Under the pieces are notes generated by a model. The model searched no databases. It saw nothing but the letters and a program-made list of their open reading frames with translations, and had not been told where the DNA came from. This document shows positions 16,132 to 25,298 of a stretch of DNA of 64,000 nt, one piece after another. The number at the start of each line of letters is the position of its first letter. The first letter of the stretch is position 1. This DNA is from Lachnospiraceae bacterium (GTDB lineage: Bacteria > Bacillota > Clostridia > Lachnospirales > Lachnospiraceae): NCBI GenBank assembly GCA_021769135.1, contig JAETTM010000014.1, positions 1 to 64,000 on the forward strand. The letters run 5' to 3'. The position numbers and the translations under genes were made by a program.

Positions 16132-17886
16132 GTGAACTGGAATGCATTAGATGACTATCGAGCCATGATGGAAAATAAAGGAAAAATAAAGGAAGAGTAT
16201 GCAGAACGTAAGGATTTGATGTCAGTGAAAATTGCTATTCTGGCAGGGGCAACAGTTGGTGTGCTGAAAGAATTTCTGGAGGTATTCCTTTACCAATATG
16301 GAATTCGGGCGGAATTTCTAGAAGGGGATTATAATCGCGTTTATGAAGAAGCAGTTTTTGACAATCAAAGGCTGGAAGAATTTAAGCCGGATTTTATATA
16401 TATACATATGAATAACTATAATCTGGAGTTTGATACACAGGAAAGAGACGATATAAATCAGATATATGAAAAGCTAGTTCAGATTTGGGATTCGTTATAT
16501 TCAAAATACAGATGTTATGTGATTCAGAATAATTTTGAATATTATTTATTTCGTGTTATAGGAAATGCATCACGCTATTTGAAAGGCGGGTTGATATATT
16601 CCGTTGATGAGATTAATAGGAAAATCTCTGACTATGCAGAAAGGCATTCATGGTTTTTGCTGAATGATTTGAATTATCTGTCTGCAGCAATTGGGTTGGA
16701 GAAATGGTATAATAATAATTTATGGGTATTATATAAATATCCTTTTGATATTTCGGTTCAGCCGAAAATAGCGTCTAATCTGGCATCGCTGATAAAGTCA
16801 GTTTATGGCAAGAATAAAAAAACAATTATCACAGATTTAGACAATACTTTATGGAAGGGAATAATTGGTGAGATAGGGTGTGAAAAAATAGAGATAGGAA
16901 AGGAGACGGCTTATGGAGAACAATTTCGAAAAATCCAGGGTTATCTTTCCAGGCTGCGCCGATATGGGATTGTTTTGAATATTTGTTCGAAGAATGATTA
17001 TGAGACGGGGATATCGGGGTTGGAAAAGGAAGGCTCCTTGTTAAAGCCGGAGGACTTTATAGTAAAGAAAATAAATTGGGAAGATAAATACAAGAATGTA
17101 AAGCAGATTTTGTCAGAAGTTAATCTTGGAGAAGATGCAGCAGTATTTATTGATGATAGTGCTGTAGAATGCAGCAGTGTTCAGAATTTTTTAGCAGGAG
17201 TCTCAACTGTTCAGGTAAAAAATCCACAATATTTGATAGGACAAATAGAAGATAGTCATTTTTTTGAAATTACACATCCAAGCGGGGAAGACCAGAACAG
17301 GGAAGTATATTATCGACAAAATAAACTGAGAGAAACGGAACAAGAGAAATTCGTGGATTATGATGAGTATTTGGGCTCTTTGGGAATGTTATGTCAGATA
17401 AGCGGAATGAATGACAATAATATAGAACGTATTATTCAGTTATCCAATAAGACGAATCAGTTTAATCTGACAAACTGGCGGCTTAACATTCAAGATGCAG
17501 ATAAAATACGAAGAGAAGACAGTTATATTACTTTGAGTGGAAAATTAATGGATAAATATGGGGATAACGGCATAGTATCGGTAATTATTGCCAAGTATGA
17601 GTCGAACGCTGCCCATATTTTGCTGTGGATAATGAGTTGTCGTGTATTTAAGCGTGGATTAGAATATGCCATGTGGAATGAATTTAAGAAAGAATGTGAT
17701 AAACGTGGAATTGACAGAATATATGGTGTTTATCGCAAAAGCCGGAAAAATCAGGGGGTAAGGGAATTCTACTGTCAGCTAGGATTTCAAAAAGTAGAAG
17801 AAAAAGCATATGAGGAAATATGGGCAATAAACAATATTTCAAATTTACCAGAAATACAGACAAAAATACAAATAGTGAGAGGATGA
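16132..17886 (+). CDS. FkbH-like HAD-IIIC glyceryl-ACP-forming protein
   Basis: This 584-aa FkbH-type protein takes the glyceryl group from 1,3-bisphosphoglycerate, removes phosphate and loads it on an acyl carrier protein. An N-terminal SGNH-like region (about 30-215) is followed by the HAD-IIIC domain with ITDLDNTLWKGIIGE (catalytic Asp pair), SKND and FIDDSAVE. The C-terminus (about 410-560) is a GNAT fold. The start is GTG 16132, with GAGGTGG at 16121-16127. An acyl carrier protein gene follows after 6 bp, as in known glyceryl-loading pairs, which strongly supports the call. Confidence 0.85.
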   Translation: MNWNALDDYRAMMENKGKIKEEYAERKDLMSVKIAILAGATVGVLKEFLEVFLYQYGIRAEFLEGDYNRVYEEAVFDNQRLEEFKPDFIYIHMNNYNLEFDTQERDDINQIYEKLVQIWDSLYSKYRCYVIQNNFEYYLFRVIGNASRYLKGGLIYSVDEINRKISDYAERHSWFLLNDLNYLSAAIGLEKWYNNNLWVLYKYPFDISVQPKIASNLASLIKSVYGKNKKTIITDLDNTLWKGIIGEIGCEKIEIGKETAYGEQFRKIQGYLSRLRRYGIVLNICSKNDYETGISGLEKEGSLLKPEDFIVKKINWEDKYKNVKQILSEVNLGEDAAVFIDDSAVECSSVQNFLAGVSTVQVKNPQYLIGQIEDSHFFEITHPSGEDQNREVYYRQNKLRETEQEKFVDYDEYLGSLGMLCQISGMNDNNIERIIQLSNKTNQFNLTNWRLNIQDADKIRREDSYITLSGKLMDKYGDNGIVSVIIAKYESNAAHILLWIMSCRVFKRGLEYAMWNEFKKECDKRGIDRIYGVYRKSRKNQGVREFYCQLGFQKVEEKAYEEIWAINNISNLPEIQTKIQIVRG

Positions 17887-17892
17887 GAAATT

Positions 17893-18129
17893 ATGGAAAT
17901 TATGCAGAAAATGCAAAAAGCGTTTCAGGAAGTTTTTGAAGATGAAACATTGCAGATTAATGAAAGTACCAGTGCAAAGGATATTGGAAAGTGGGATTCT
18001 TTGCATCATATTATGATTTTATACTCGCTGGAAGAGGCATTTCAGATAAAATTTGATATTGATGAAATTATCAAAATGGAATGTGTAGGGGATATGCTAG
18101 CAATCATAGAAAAAAGGATAAATAAATAA
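17893..18129 (+). CDS. Acyl carrier protein
   Basis: This 78-aa protein has the ACP fold and the phosphopantetheine attachment site GKWDSLHHIM (Ser36; DSL motif), followed by an acidic helix LEEAFQIKFDIDEI. It is not the fatty-acid ACP, since the context is FkbH plus acyltransferase. It is probably the carrier for the glyceryl unit made by the upstream protein, which a downstream acyltransferase could pass to a glycan. Confidence 0.88.
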   Translation: MEIMQKMQKAFQEVFEDETLQINESTSAKDIGKWDSLHHIMILYSLEEAFQIKFDIDEIIKMECVGDMLAIIEKRINK

Positions 18130-18153
18130 TATACCAACATGGAGGATGGTTTT

Positions 18154-19137
18154 TTGATTAGATTTGCAAGGGAATCTGATATTGAACATATCATGGATTT
18201 TATTAGGAAGTACTGGTGGAGAAAAGAAGTGTTATTAGGAAAAGACAGAGATTTCTTTGAATATGAACATTTATTTGAAGAAGGCGTTACTTATGTTATT
18301 TCTGAAAATGATGAGGGTGAAATAGATGCGATTTTAGGGTACATTCCATATGGAAGGAAACACAGGGATATTTCTACTGTAATGTGGAGGGTTAGTAATA
18401 CGGAGAATCTGGCATTGGGAGTAAAGCTATTGCTATTTTTAAGGAACAATGCCGATGTCAGGATTTTGTTATCCCCAGGCACTAAGAAAAGGGAGACAGA
18501 AGTTATATGTACTTATCTGGGGTATTATTTTGGGAAGATGACCCATTGGTATCGGTTAAATAAGAAAGAAAAGTATGTTATTGCAAAAGTAGAAAACCCA
18601 ATAATTCCAAACAATTATGTGGGAAAAGTAGAGTTTGAGAAACTGGAGTCCTGGGAACAGCTGGAAAGACAGTTTGATTTCAACAAGTATTATGAGAGGA
18701 ACCCTAAACCGTTAAAAGAAAGCTGGTATATTAAAAGGCGATATTTTCATCACCCGGTATACAAATATGAGGTGTTTGGGATAAAAGAAGGTTTAGAGAT
18801 AAAAACAATTTTTGTTTTCAGGCAGATTTTTGCAAATGGCAGTTCTATGTTGAAGTTTATCGACTGCATAGGAGATATGGAAAAAATCAGCAAGGCAATG
18901 CCAATGATAGACCAGTTACTGGACAAGTATGGAGCAGAGTATGTGGACTGTTATGAAACAGGAATTGCTGATTGCATATTTCAAAAAGCGGGATGGATAA
19001 AGACGGAAGGGTCTGGCAACATTATTCCAAATTATTTTGAGCCATTTGAACAGAAAAACATAGAAATCTACTATATTACATCGGATTCTGAAATTGTTTT
19101 GTTTAGGGGGGATGGCGACCAGGATAGGCCAAATTAA
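18154..19137 (+). CDS. GNAT-like acyltransferase, two-domain
   Basis: This 327-aa protein begins MIRFARESDIEHIMDFIRKYW, a standard GNAT N-terminus, and has a second GNAT-like half near the C-terminus (DCIGDMEKISKAMPMIDQLL ... CIFQKAGW). I chose TTG 18154 because GGAGGATG lies at 18141-18148 just upstream. An ATG at 18139 lies too close to that ribosome site to use it. Lying directly after FkbH and ACP, it is the natural candidate to transfer the ACP-bound glyceryl group to an amino or hydroxyl group. That role is inference from context. Confidence 0.65.
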   Translation: MIRFARESDIEHIMDFIRKYWWRKEVLLGKDRDFFEYEHLFEEGVTYVISENDEGEIDAILGYIPYGRKHRDISTVMWRVSNTENLALGVKLLLFLRNNADVRILLSPGTKKRETEVICTYLGYYFGKMTHWYRLNKKEKYVIAKVENPIIPNNYVGKVEFEKLESWEQLERQFDFNKYYERNPKPLKESWYIKRRYFHHPVYKYEVFGIKEGLEIKTIFVFRQIFANGSSMLKFIDCIGDMEKISKAMPMIDQLLDKYGAEYVDCYETGIADCIFQKAGWIKTEGSGNIIPNYFEPFEQKNIEIYYITSDSEIVLFRGDGDQDRPN

Positions 19138-19276
19138 ATATATTGCCGTTGCATACTGTTGCAATTCCGGAGGAAATACAGCTTTTTGTTTTAGTGCAAG
19201 TTTTATTATTAATTTTACATATTGTCTGTTATGAATAAATTATTTATAAATAGTAAAGGGATGGAGGGATTCAAAT

Positions 19277-19681
19277 ATGATAACAGTGCATCATATTGGG
19301 TATCTGGTAAAAAATATTGAAAACTCTTTGAATGCATTTGAGATGTTGGGGTATCAGAAAACTTATGGCCCTGTTTATGATTCATACAGAGATATTGATG
19401 TTGTGTTTCTAAAAAAGGATGGGTATATTGTAGAACTTATCAGTCCCTCATCTGAACAATCAGTGGTGAGTAATTTATTAAAAACGTATAAAAATGCACC
19501 ATATCATATCTGTTATAAATCAGATACTTTTACTGAAGACCTTGGAAGGTTGGAAAAAAAAGGTTTTATAAGGTTTGATGGTCCAAGCCCAGTATCGGTT
19601 TTGGGAGGAAAGAAAACGTGCTTTCTTTTTAATATGAATATTGGAATGATAGAATTATTGGAAAAAGGAAATTTTGAATAA
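19277..19681 (+). CDS. VOC (glyoxalase/epimerase-like) protein
   Basis: This 134-aa vicinal-oxygen-chelate protein has VHHIGYLVKNIENSLNAFEMLGY at the N-terminus with the first metal His, IVELISP mid-chain with Glu, YHICY with the second His, and MIELLEKG at the end with Glu. It resembles the methylmalonyl-CoA epimerase branch, often found in FkbH-containing clusters. The ribosome site GGAGGG precedes ATG 19277. A 139-bp gap separates it from the acyltransferase gene. It is the last gene of the island. Confidence 0.78.
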   Translation: MITVHHIGYLVKNIENSLNAFEMLGYQKTYGPVYDSYRDIDVVFLKKDGYIVELISPSSEQSVVSNLLKTYKNAPYHICYKSDTFTEDLGRLEKKGFIRFDGPSPVSVLGGKKTCFLFNMNIGMIELLEKGNFE

Positions 19682-19753
19682 TGCAATAATATATAGATTT
19701 GGAAAAGGAATAAGAAAAAAGAATAATTTGTAATTTATCATCCAAGGTGTTAC

Positions 19754-19779
19754 AATAAAGATGTTATGGCATCTTTATT
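19754..19779 (+). terminator. Hairpin closing the glycan operon
   Basis: AATAAAGATG (19754-19763) pairs with CATCTTTATT (19770-19779) around TTATGG. The stem is AT-rich and ends in a T-rich tract. Confidence 0.6.
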
Positions 19780-19873
19780 TAAAATAGCCTTTCGGAATCT
19801 CCCTTTCATCTGCTTGCAAAATCAGATACCAAGAGATTTTGGGAGCCTATGGAAAGTTATGGAGGGAGAGATT

Positions 19874-20743
19874 TTGTCTGGATTTAAAATTATTACCAAT
19901 ACTACGGCGGATTTGCCGTTGGATTATGTGAAAGAAAACAATTTAGGCCTGACGGTTTTTAATTATACAATTAAGGGGGAAACCTACAGCAAAGGGCATG
20001 AATTGGACTGGAAGGAATTCTATGCGATGATGCGGGATGGAAATATGCCCACCACATCCCAGGTCAACCCCATGGAATACAGGGAGTACTTTGACGAATA
20101 TTTAAAGGAAAATAAGGAATTGCTATACATCGGATTTTCTTCAGGCTTAAGCGGAAGCTATGGCAGCGCCTGCATTGCGGCGGATATGGAAATGGAAGAG
20201 CATCCGGGCTGCAGGATTCGAATTATTGATAGCCGATGCGCTTCCATGGGCGAAGGGCTGCTGGTACACAAGGCCGTGCAGCTTCAGAAAGAAGGGAAAA
20301 GCCTGGATGAGGCAGCCGAATGGCTGGAGGAAAATATACCTCATCTGGTGCATGTTTTCACGGTGGATGATTTAAACCACCTTTACCGGGGAGGAAGGGT
20401 CAGCAAGACGGCCGCCGTCATCGGAACGGTAGTAGGCATTAAACCGGTGCTCCATGTGGACGATGAGGGGCATCTGATTCCCATCAGCAAAGTCAGGGGG
20501 AGGAAGAAATCCCTGAATGCCCTGGTGGATTATATGGAAGAGAAGATGGGGAAATACAGGGAGCAGAACGATATTGTATTTATCAGCCATGGGGATGCCC
20601 TGGAGGATGCGGAGTTCGTGCGGGATAGAGTTAAAGAGCGTTTTGGCATCGACAGCTTCATGATAAACCATATTGGCCCTACTATTGGCGCCCATTCCGG
20701 ACCGGGAACGATTGCACTGTTCTTTATGGGAGAATCCAGGTGA
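19874..20743 (+). CDS. DegV-family fatty-acid-binding protein
   Basis: This 289-aa DegV protein begins SGFKIITNTTADLP, the family N-terminus. Other signatures are TTSQVNPMEYREYF and FSSGLSGSYGSA, where the Ser-Gly motif contacts a bound fatty acid carboxylate, and RGGRVSKTAAVIGTVVGIKPVL. Members of the FakB type present fatty acids to the kinase FakA. No fakA is nearby. I chose TTG 19874, with GGAGGGAG at 19861-19868. ATG 19859 is the alternative and would add five residues. Codon use returns to the GC-richer core style here. Confidence 0.85.
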   Translation: MSGFKIITNTTADLPLDYVKENNLGLTVFNYTIKGETYSKGHELDWKEFYAMMRDGNMPTTSQVNPMEYREYFDEYLKENKELLYIGFSSGLSGSYGSACIAADMEMEEHPGCRIRIIDSRCASMGEGLLVHKAVQLQKEGKSLDEAAEWLEENIPHLVHVFTVDDLNHLYRGGRVSKTAAVIGTVVGIKPVLHVDDEGHLIPISKVRGRKKSLNALVDYMEEKMGKYREQNDIVFISHGDALEDAEFVRDRVKERFGIDSFMINHIGPTIGAHSGPGTIALFFMGESR

Positions 20744-20845
20744 TATTTTTATGGATGTGTTTGAAAAGCAGCTAATCCTTAATGCATGTATAGTACAGCA
20801 TAAGAGCAAGGGCAAATCAATTTAATACAAGAAACAGCGTAAAAG

Positions 20846-20881
20846 CGCATGGAACAATAAATTGTAAACCATGCGTTTTTT
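20846..20881 (+). terminator. Terminator after the DegV gene
   Basis: CGCATGG (20846-20852) pairs with CCATGCG (20869-20875), the stem is extended by ACAAT/ATTGT inside, and a run of six T follows. Confidence 0.75.
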
Positions 20882-21095
20882 ATTTGCGGGGGATTTATAG
20901 GCTGGCGCGCCGACAAATTGCACAAAAGAAAGCCCTCAAAATATAGATTAAGAAAATCATTCCAATGGACTCTATGATTTGAACAAATATAAATTGGTCA
21001 AAATGTTTAGCCTTTTAGGTATAAAATATGACTGTTTCGTCAAAGTGATTAATGATAAAGTAGATATAACAAAAAACAAGTCATGGAGGTATGAT
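20882..21095 (+). other. Leader region of the sugar ABC operon
   Basis: The DegV-SBP gap (20744-21095) holds the terminator above and then about 200 bases without a convincing gene. A TTGGTC/TATAAA pair around 20996-21025 has too long a spacing to call a promoter with confidence. Confidence 0.3.
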
Positions 21096-22451
21096 ATGAA
21101 AAGTATTTTTTCGAAGAAAACGACAGCATTATTGCTCGCCGCGGCGATGGCAGGAAGCCTGCTTTCCGGCTGCGGAAGCGGCAGCAGCGGAGGGAGTAAA
21201 AGCGGCAGTGCGGGGAGCAGCGAAGAAGCGTCCGCCCAGGCCGAGGGAGGTGGCAGCAAAGGCGGCGAAACGCTTACAGTAATGTGCGTAGGTACGGAAG
21301 CGGATTCCTACATAGATTATTATAATGCGGTTGCTGAAAAATTTTCAGAGAATAACGAATATGGCGTAACGGTTAAAATTGATTTTTATGAAAACGAACA
21401 GTATAAAACGAAGTTAACAACTTTGATGGCTTCCAATGCAGTGCCCGATATTTTCTTTACATGGGAATTATCTTATTTGCAGCCGTTTGTGGAAGGCGGC
21501 AAAGTAGTGGATATCACTTCCTACTTGGACGAAGATGAGGAATGGAAGAATTCCTTTGCGGATGGCACTTTGGATTTGGTAGCTTATGACGGGAAAAATT
21601 ACGGCGTGCCTACCCAGAAGTCCTTATGCGTTATGTTTTATAACAAACAGATTTTTGAGGACAACGGAGTTGCGGTGCCCACTACCTATGAGGAATTCCT
21701 CAATGTATGCCAGACTTTGAAGGACAAAGGCATTACGCCCATGGCAATGTGCGGAACGGATGCATGGATTCCGGCCCAGTTCGTACAGCAAATAGCAGGG
21801 GGCATGGCTGGGGATAAGATGTTTAAAGATATCTGCGACGGCAACGAAAAATGGAATAACGCGACCCATGTCAAAGCCGCGCAGGAAGTGAAGGATATGG
21901 CGGACAAAGGGTATTTCCAGGACGGATATATCGGTATGGGGCCGGAAGAATCCAAAGAACAATTTTTTGCAGGAAAAACGGCAATGTATTTTATGGGAGC
22001 ATGGGAAGCGGCCAATATAGAATTGAGCGATATCGGCGAAAATGCAGGGGCATTTGTCCTTCCGGCCTATGATGCGCAATACAACAATATTTCCGTAGGC
22101 TCCATAGATACAAGCTTCGCTGTTTCGGAAACATGCAAAAATAGGGATGCAGCGGTAGCGTTCCTCAAATATTGGACTTCTCAGGAAAGCGAAGATATGC
22201 TTTTATATGACTGCGGCAGAATTCCGGCAGGGAATTATGAAATCGACGAGTCCAAGCTTTCTTCCCTTATGACGGATATCCTTACGATTTCCAACTCCCA
22301 AGTAGGGTTGACACCCTGGTGGGATAGGCAGTTTGGCGCAGGGGAAGGCGTTGAATTCAATAATACCTGCGTGGCAGTGCTGGGCGGCGAGGACGCACAG
22401 ATAGCGTTCGATGCTTTGCAGCAGTTTGCGGAGGACAATGCTGACAGATAA
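21096..22451 (+). CDS. Sugar ABC transporter substrate-binding lipoprotein
   Basis: This 451-aa extracellular solute-binding protein (family 1, MalE-like) has an N-terminal lipoprotein signal: a basic start, a hydrophobic stretch and lipobox LLSGC with Cys26. A flexible Gly/Ser-rich linker (about 27-55) follows. The mature part has family features such as PDIFFTWELSYLQPFVEGGKV and GKTAMYFMGAWEAANI. ATG 21096 follows GGAGG at 21085-21089. Context with two permeases, a two-component system and GH42 beta-galactosidase points to galacto-oligosaccharides or related glycosides. Confidence 0.93.
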   Translation: MKSIFSKKTTALLLAAAMAGSLLSGCGSGSSGGSKSGSAGSSEEASAQAEGGGSKGGETLTVMCVGTEADSYIDYYNAVAEKFSENNEYGVTVKIDFYENEQYKTKLTTLMASNAVPDIFFTWELSYLQPFVEGGKVVDITSYLDEDEEWKNSFADGTLDLVAYDGKNYGVPTQKSLCVMFYNKQIFEDNGVAVPTTYEEFLNVCQTLKDKGITPMAMCGTDAWIPAQFVQQIAGGMAGDKMFKDICDGNEKWNNATHVKAAQEVKDMADKGYFQDGYIGMGPEESKEQFFAGKTAMYFMGAWEAANIELSDIGENAGAFVLPAYDAQYNNISVGSIDTSFAVSETCKNRDAAVAFLKYWTSQESEDMLLYDCGRIPAGNYEIDESKLSSLMTDILTISNSQVGLTPWWDRQFGAGEGVEFNNTCVAVLGGEDAQIAFDALQQFAEDNADR

Positions 22452-22491
22452 ACGAACGCCGCCACGCTCCGCGAGCCGGCTTATCGTAAGA

Positions 22492-22525
22492 AAAAGAGAG
22501 GCGCTGTATGGGCTGCCTCTCTTTT
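22492..22525 (+). terminator. Hairpin between binding-protein and permease genes
   Basis: AAAAGAGAGGC (22492-22502) pairs perfectly with GCCTCTCTTTT (22515-22525). Such intra-operon stems commonly give more binding protein than permease by partial termination or mRNA protection. Confidence 0.75.
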
Positions 22526-22584
22526 AAAAACAGGGGGAATTCTAAAAACAGGAAAATATCAAGAAAATAAACAGGAGGGTTGCC

Positions 22585-23466
22585 ATGAATAAGGTTCTTG
22601 GAAATAAGAAGAGCATTGCCGTTTTTGTTTTGCCGGCTTTTATCATATATGCTATTTTCGTCCTTGTGCCGATTGGATATAACATATACGTGAGCTTTCT
22701 GCAAACGGATTTAATGAGCCCCAGCAAGTTTGTAGGGGTGAAAAACTACATAAATTTATTTAAGGATAAAACTTTTACAGGGGCTTTGAGAAACAATATT
22801 CTTATGGTAATCGGTTCACTGATTGCTCATTTGCCGCTGGCGCTGTTATTCGGCAATATTTTGTTCCAGAAAATAAAAGGGAGCCATTTTTTCCAGACAG
22901 TGTTTTTCCTCCCCAGCGTTATCTGCGGCGTGGCGGTGGGCCTGACATGGACTTTTGTATATAATTCCGAGTTTGGGCTAATTAACAAGTTTCTGGAAAT
23001 TATCGGCCTGGAGAGCCTGCAGCATGTCTGGCTGGCCGATAAAAATCTGGCGCTGTTTTGCATTATCGTTGTTGTTATGTGGCAGTTTGTAGGATACCAT
23101 ATGGTCATACAGATTGCGGCGATGAAAAATATCCCGCTTTCCTATTATGAAGCGGCGGAAATTGATGGGGCCAGCAAATGGGTGCAGTTTAAATCCATTA
23201 CTTTTCCGCTGATTAAGCCGATTTTGAAGGTGGACGCTGTGCTGATTATTACCGGCTCTTTGAAATACTACGATTTGGTGGCAGTTATGACCGGCGGGGG
23301 GCCGAACCATGCAACGGAATTGATGTCCACTTATATGTTTTATCAGGGCTTCCGCACTTTAAAATATGGATATTCCGCGGCAATAGGCGTTATCCTGCTG
23401 ATTTTGTGCATGTGTTCCGTGCTGCTGTCCAATTTCGTATTCCGCACGGAGCAGGTGGAGTTTTAA
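22585..23466 (+). CDS. Sugar ABC permease, MalF-type
   Basis: This 293-aa inner-membrane permease has about six hydrophobic segments, beginning SIAVFVLPAFIIYAIFVLVP. The conserved cytoplasmic EAA loop is YYEAAEIDGASKWVQFKSIT, which couples to the ATPase. There is no ATPase gene in this locus, as usual for CUT1 importers in Firmicutes that share a common MsmK-like ATPase. Ribosome site AGGAGG lies before ATG 22585. Confidence 0.93.
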   Translation: MNKVLGNKKSIAVFVLPAFIIYAIFVLVPIGYNIYVSFLQTDLMSPSKFVGVKNYINLFKDKTFTGALRNNILMVIGSLIAHLPLALLFGNILFQKIKGSHFFQTVFFLPSVICGVAVGLTWTFVYNSEFGLINKFLEIIGLESLQHVWLADKNLALFCIIVVVMWQFVGYHMVIQIAAMKNIPLSYYEAAEIDGASKWVQFKSITFPLIKPILKVDAVLIITGSLKYYDLVAVMTGGGPNHATELMSTYMFYQGFRTLKYGYSAAIGVILLILCMCSVLLSNFVFRTEQVEF

Positions 23467-23567
23467 GGATTTTGGCAGATGGCGCTGTATTAAAAGGCGT
23501 CTGTATTCATAAATAAGTTGGCAACAAGGACTGGCAGGGAACAGCCTGCCCGGAAATGAGGTGAAGA

Positions 23568-24404
23568 ATGAAAACATCTACCAAAGAAAGGGTTTTTCTT
23601 GTTCTTAAATATGTGATTCTTATTTTTTTTACAATTTTATGTTTGTATCCTTTGTTATGGCTGTTTTTGAGTTCTTTTAAAACTAACAGCGAACTTTATT
23701 CCAATCCATGGGGGCTTCCGGAAAGCTTCAGCCTGGCAAACTACATACAGGCTATAACGGAAGGACATATTTTGCAATATTTCGGAAATTCTGTTATCAT
23801 TGCAGTATCGGCCGTTGTAATCGCGGTGCTGTTAAGCAGTATGGTTTCCTATGCGATTATGAGGATGCAGTGGAAGCTGTCAAAAGTGGCTCTGCAGGTT
23901 TTTCTTTTGGGAATGATGATTCCGGTATATGCTATGATTGTGCCGCTTTTTTCCATGTTTAATAAAATGCACCTTTTGAATACGCATTTGGCGGTAATTA
24001 TCCCCCATATAGGAATCTCTTTTCCTATGGCTATCTTCATTATGAGCGGCTTTATGGGGGCTTTGCCGAAGGAAATGGAAGAAGCTGCTGTAATGGACGG
24101 GTGCAATATTTATCAGATTTTCTTTAAAATTATCATGCCGATTTCCCAGTCCTCCATCGTAACGGTAGCGGTAGTTACTTTTATCAATATTTGGAATGAC
24201 TTGCTCCTGCCCCAGATTTTCCTGACGGACTCGTCAAAAATGACGCTGCCCGTGGGGCTGACGGAATTCCAGGGGCAGTATACAACCAACTATGTGGTGG
24301 AGATTGCGGCGGTAATCATTACTATTATACCGAGCATCATCGTATACATCTGGCTGCATAAACACATCATGGAAGGCATGGTGGCCGGGGCTGTCAAGGG
24401 GTGA
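23568..24404 (+). CDS. Sugar ABC permease, MalG-type
   Basis: This 278-aa partner permease has six predicted membrane segments and the EAA loop MEEAAVMDGCNIYQIFFKIIMP, followed by the short C-terminal MEGMVAGAVKG typical of MalG-type subunits. The start ATG 23568 follows GAGGTGAAG. It lies 101 bp downstream of the MalF-type gene and 13 bp before the response-regulator gene. Confidence 0.93.
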   Translation: MKTSTKERVFLVLKYVILIFFTILCLYPLLWLFLSSFKTNSELYSNPWGLPESFSLANYIQAITEGHILQYFGNSVIIAVSAVVIAVLLSSMVSYAIMRMQWKLSKVALQVFLLGMMIPVYAMIVPLFSMFNKMHLLNTHLAVIIPHIGISFPMAIFIMSGFMGALPKEMEEAAVMDGCNIYQIFFKIIMPISQSSIVTVAVVTFINIWNDLLLPQIFLTDSSKMTLPVGLTEFQGQYTTNYVVEIAAVIITIIPSIIVYIWLHKHIMEGMVAGAVKG

Positions 24405-24417
24405 AAGATAGATAAAA

Positions 24418-25251
24418 ATGAAATTACTGATTGCTGACGATGAACAACGAATACGGAAAGGGCTGCTATCCCTCCCTTGGGAGAGCATTGGCATCCATGA
24501 AGTGTATCAGGCGGAAAACGGCATAGAAGCCATAGAGGTTCTGAAAAAAGAGAAGATAGATATTATCATCAGCGATATCAAGATGCCGGGGCTGACCGGG
24601 CTGGATTTGGCAGAACATATTAAAAAGTATGCCATGGACACGGCGGTAATCCTTTTGACCGGATTTTCCGATTTTGAATATGCACAAAGGGCGTTGCGCA
24701 ATGAGGTGTTCGATTATATGCTAAAGCCGCTGCGCCCCAAGGACATTCTAAATACGGTGGAGAGGGTAAAGAAGCGGCTGGAACAGAAGCGGTATAAGGA
24801 TATGGCCGTGCGGCAGTACGAGGCGGCCGCAGGCTCTTTGAACTTTGCGGAGCAGATGGATTGGAATTTCCGGGGGGTCAACAGGCAGGCCATGGATATT
24901 CTGCTGGATATGGCACAAAATTATGCCCAGGGCCTGTCGTTAAACTCCCTGGCGGAGAAATACCATTTTTCCGTTGGCTATCTGTCCAGGATGCTGAAAA
25001 AAGAGACGGGATACTCCTTCAGCATTATTTTGAACAGCATCCGCCTGGCGGCGGCTGTGGAACTTTTGATGCAGGAACATATGAAAGTCAGCATGATTGG
25101 TGAACAAATAGGGTTTCGGGACCAGAAGTATTTCGGGCAGGTATTTAAAAAGGCTTTTGGCTGCAGTCCGGCGGAATTCAGGAAGAAAGAAAATCTCAAG
25201 CATTATCGGATAAAGGAAATACTGGAAATGACGGAGGACGGGGAAACGTAA
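24418..25251 (+). CDS. AraC-type response regulator (YesN-like, short)
   Basis: This 277-aa protein has a receiver domain (1-120; acidic pair DDE, phospho-acceptor Asp53 in ISDIKMPG, Thr in LLTGFSD, Lys in MLKPLRP). A linker of about 40 residues leads to an AraC-type double helix-turn-helix (about 165-262; FSVGYLSRMLKKETGYSF and GFRDQKYFGQVFKKAFGCSPAEFR). YesN-type regulators are often longer, so this one is compact. With the following kinase it probably switches on the import/GH42 genes in response to the sugar. Confidence 0.93.
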   Translation: MKLLIADDEQRIRKGLLSLPWESIGIHEVYQAENGIEAIEVLKKEKIDIIISDIKMPGLTGLDLAEHIKKYAMDTAVILLTGFSDFEYAQRALRNEVFDYMLKPLRPKDILNTVERVKKRLEQKRYKDMAVRQYEAAAGSLNFAEQMDWNFRGVNRQAMDILLDMAQNYAQGLSLNSLAEKYHFSVGYLSRMLKKETGYSFSIILNSIRLAAAVELLMQEHMKVSMIGEQIGFRDQKYFGQVFKKAFGCSPAEFRKKENLKHYRIKEILEMTEDGET

Positions 25252-25298
25252 ACCGCCCGCCAGCCTTTATCCGGCAGCTGCCGGGAAGGGGAGGCTTC

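Noticed and set aside
8831-19779. Whole 8.8-19.8 kb island as one integrated element with direct att repeats
   Set aside because: Base composition changes at both sides, but I found no direct repeat joining the two ends; the repeats near the recombinase are inverted and enclose only its own gene.
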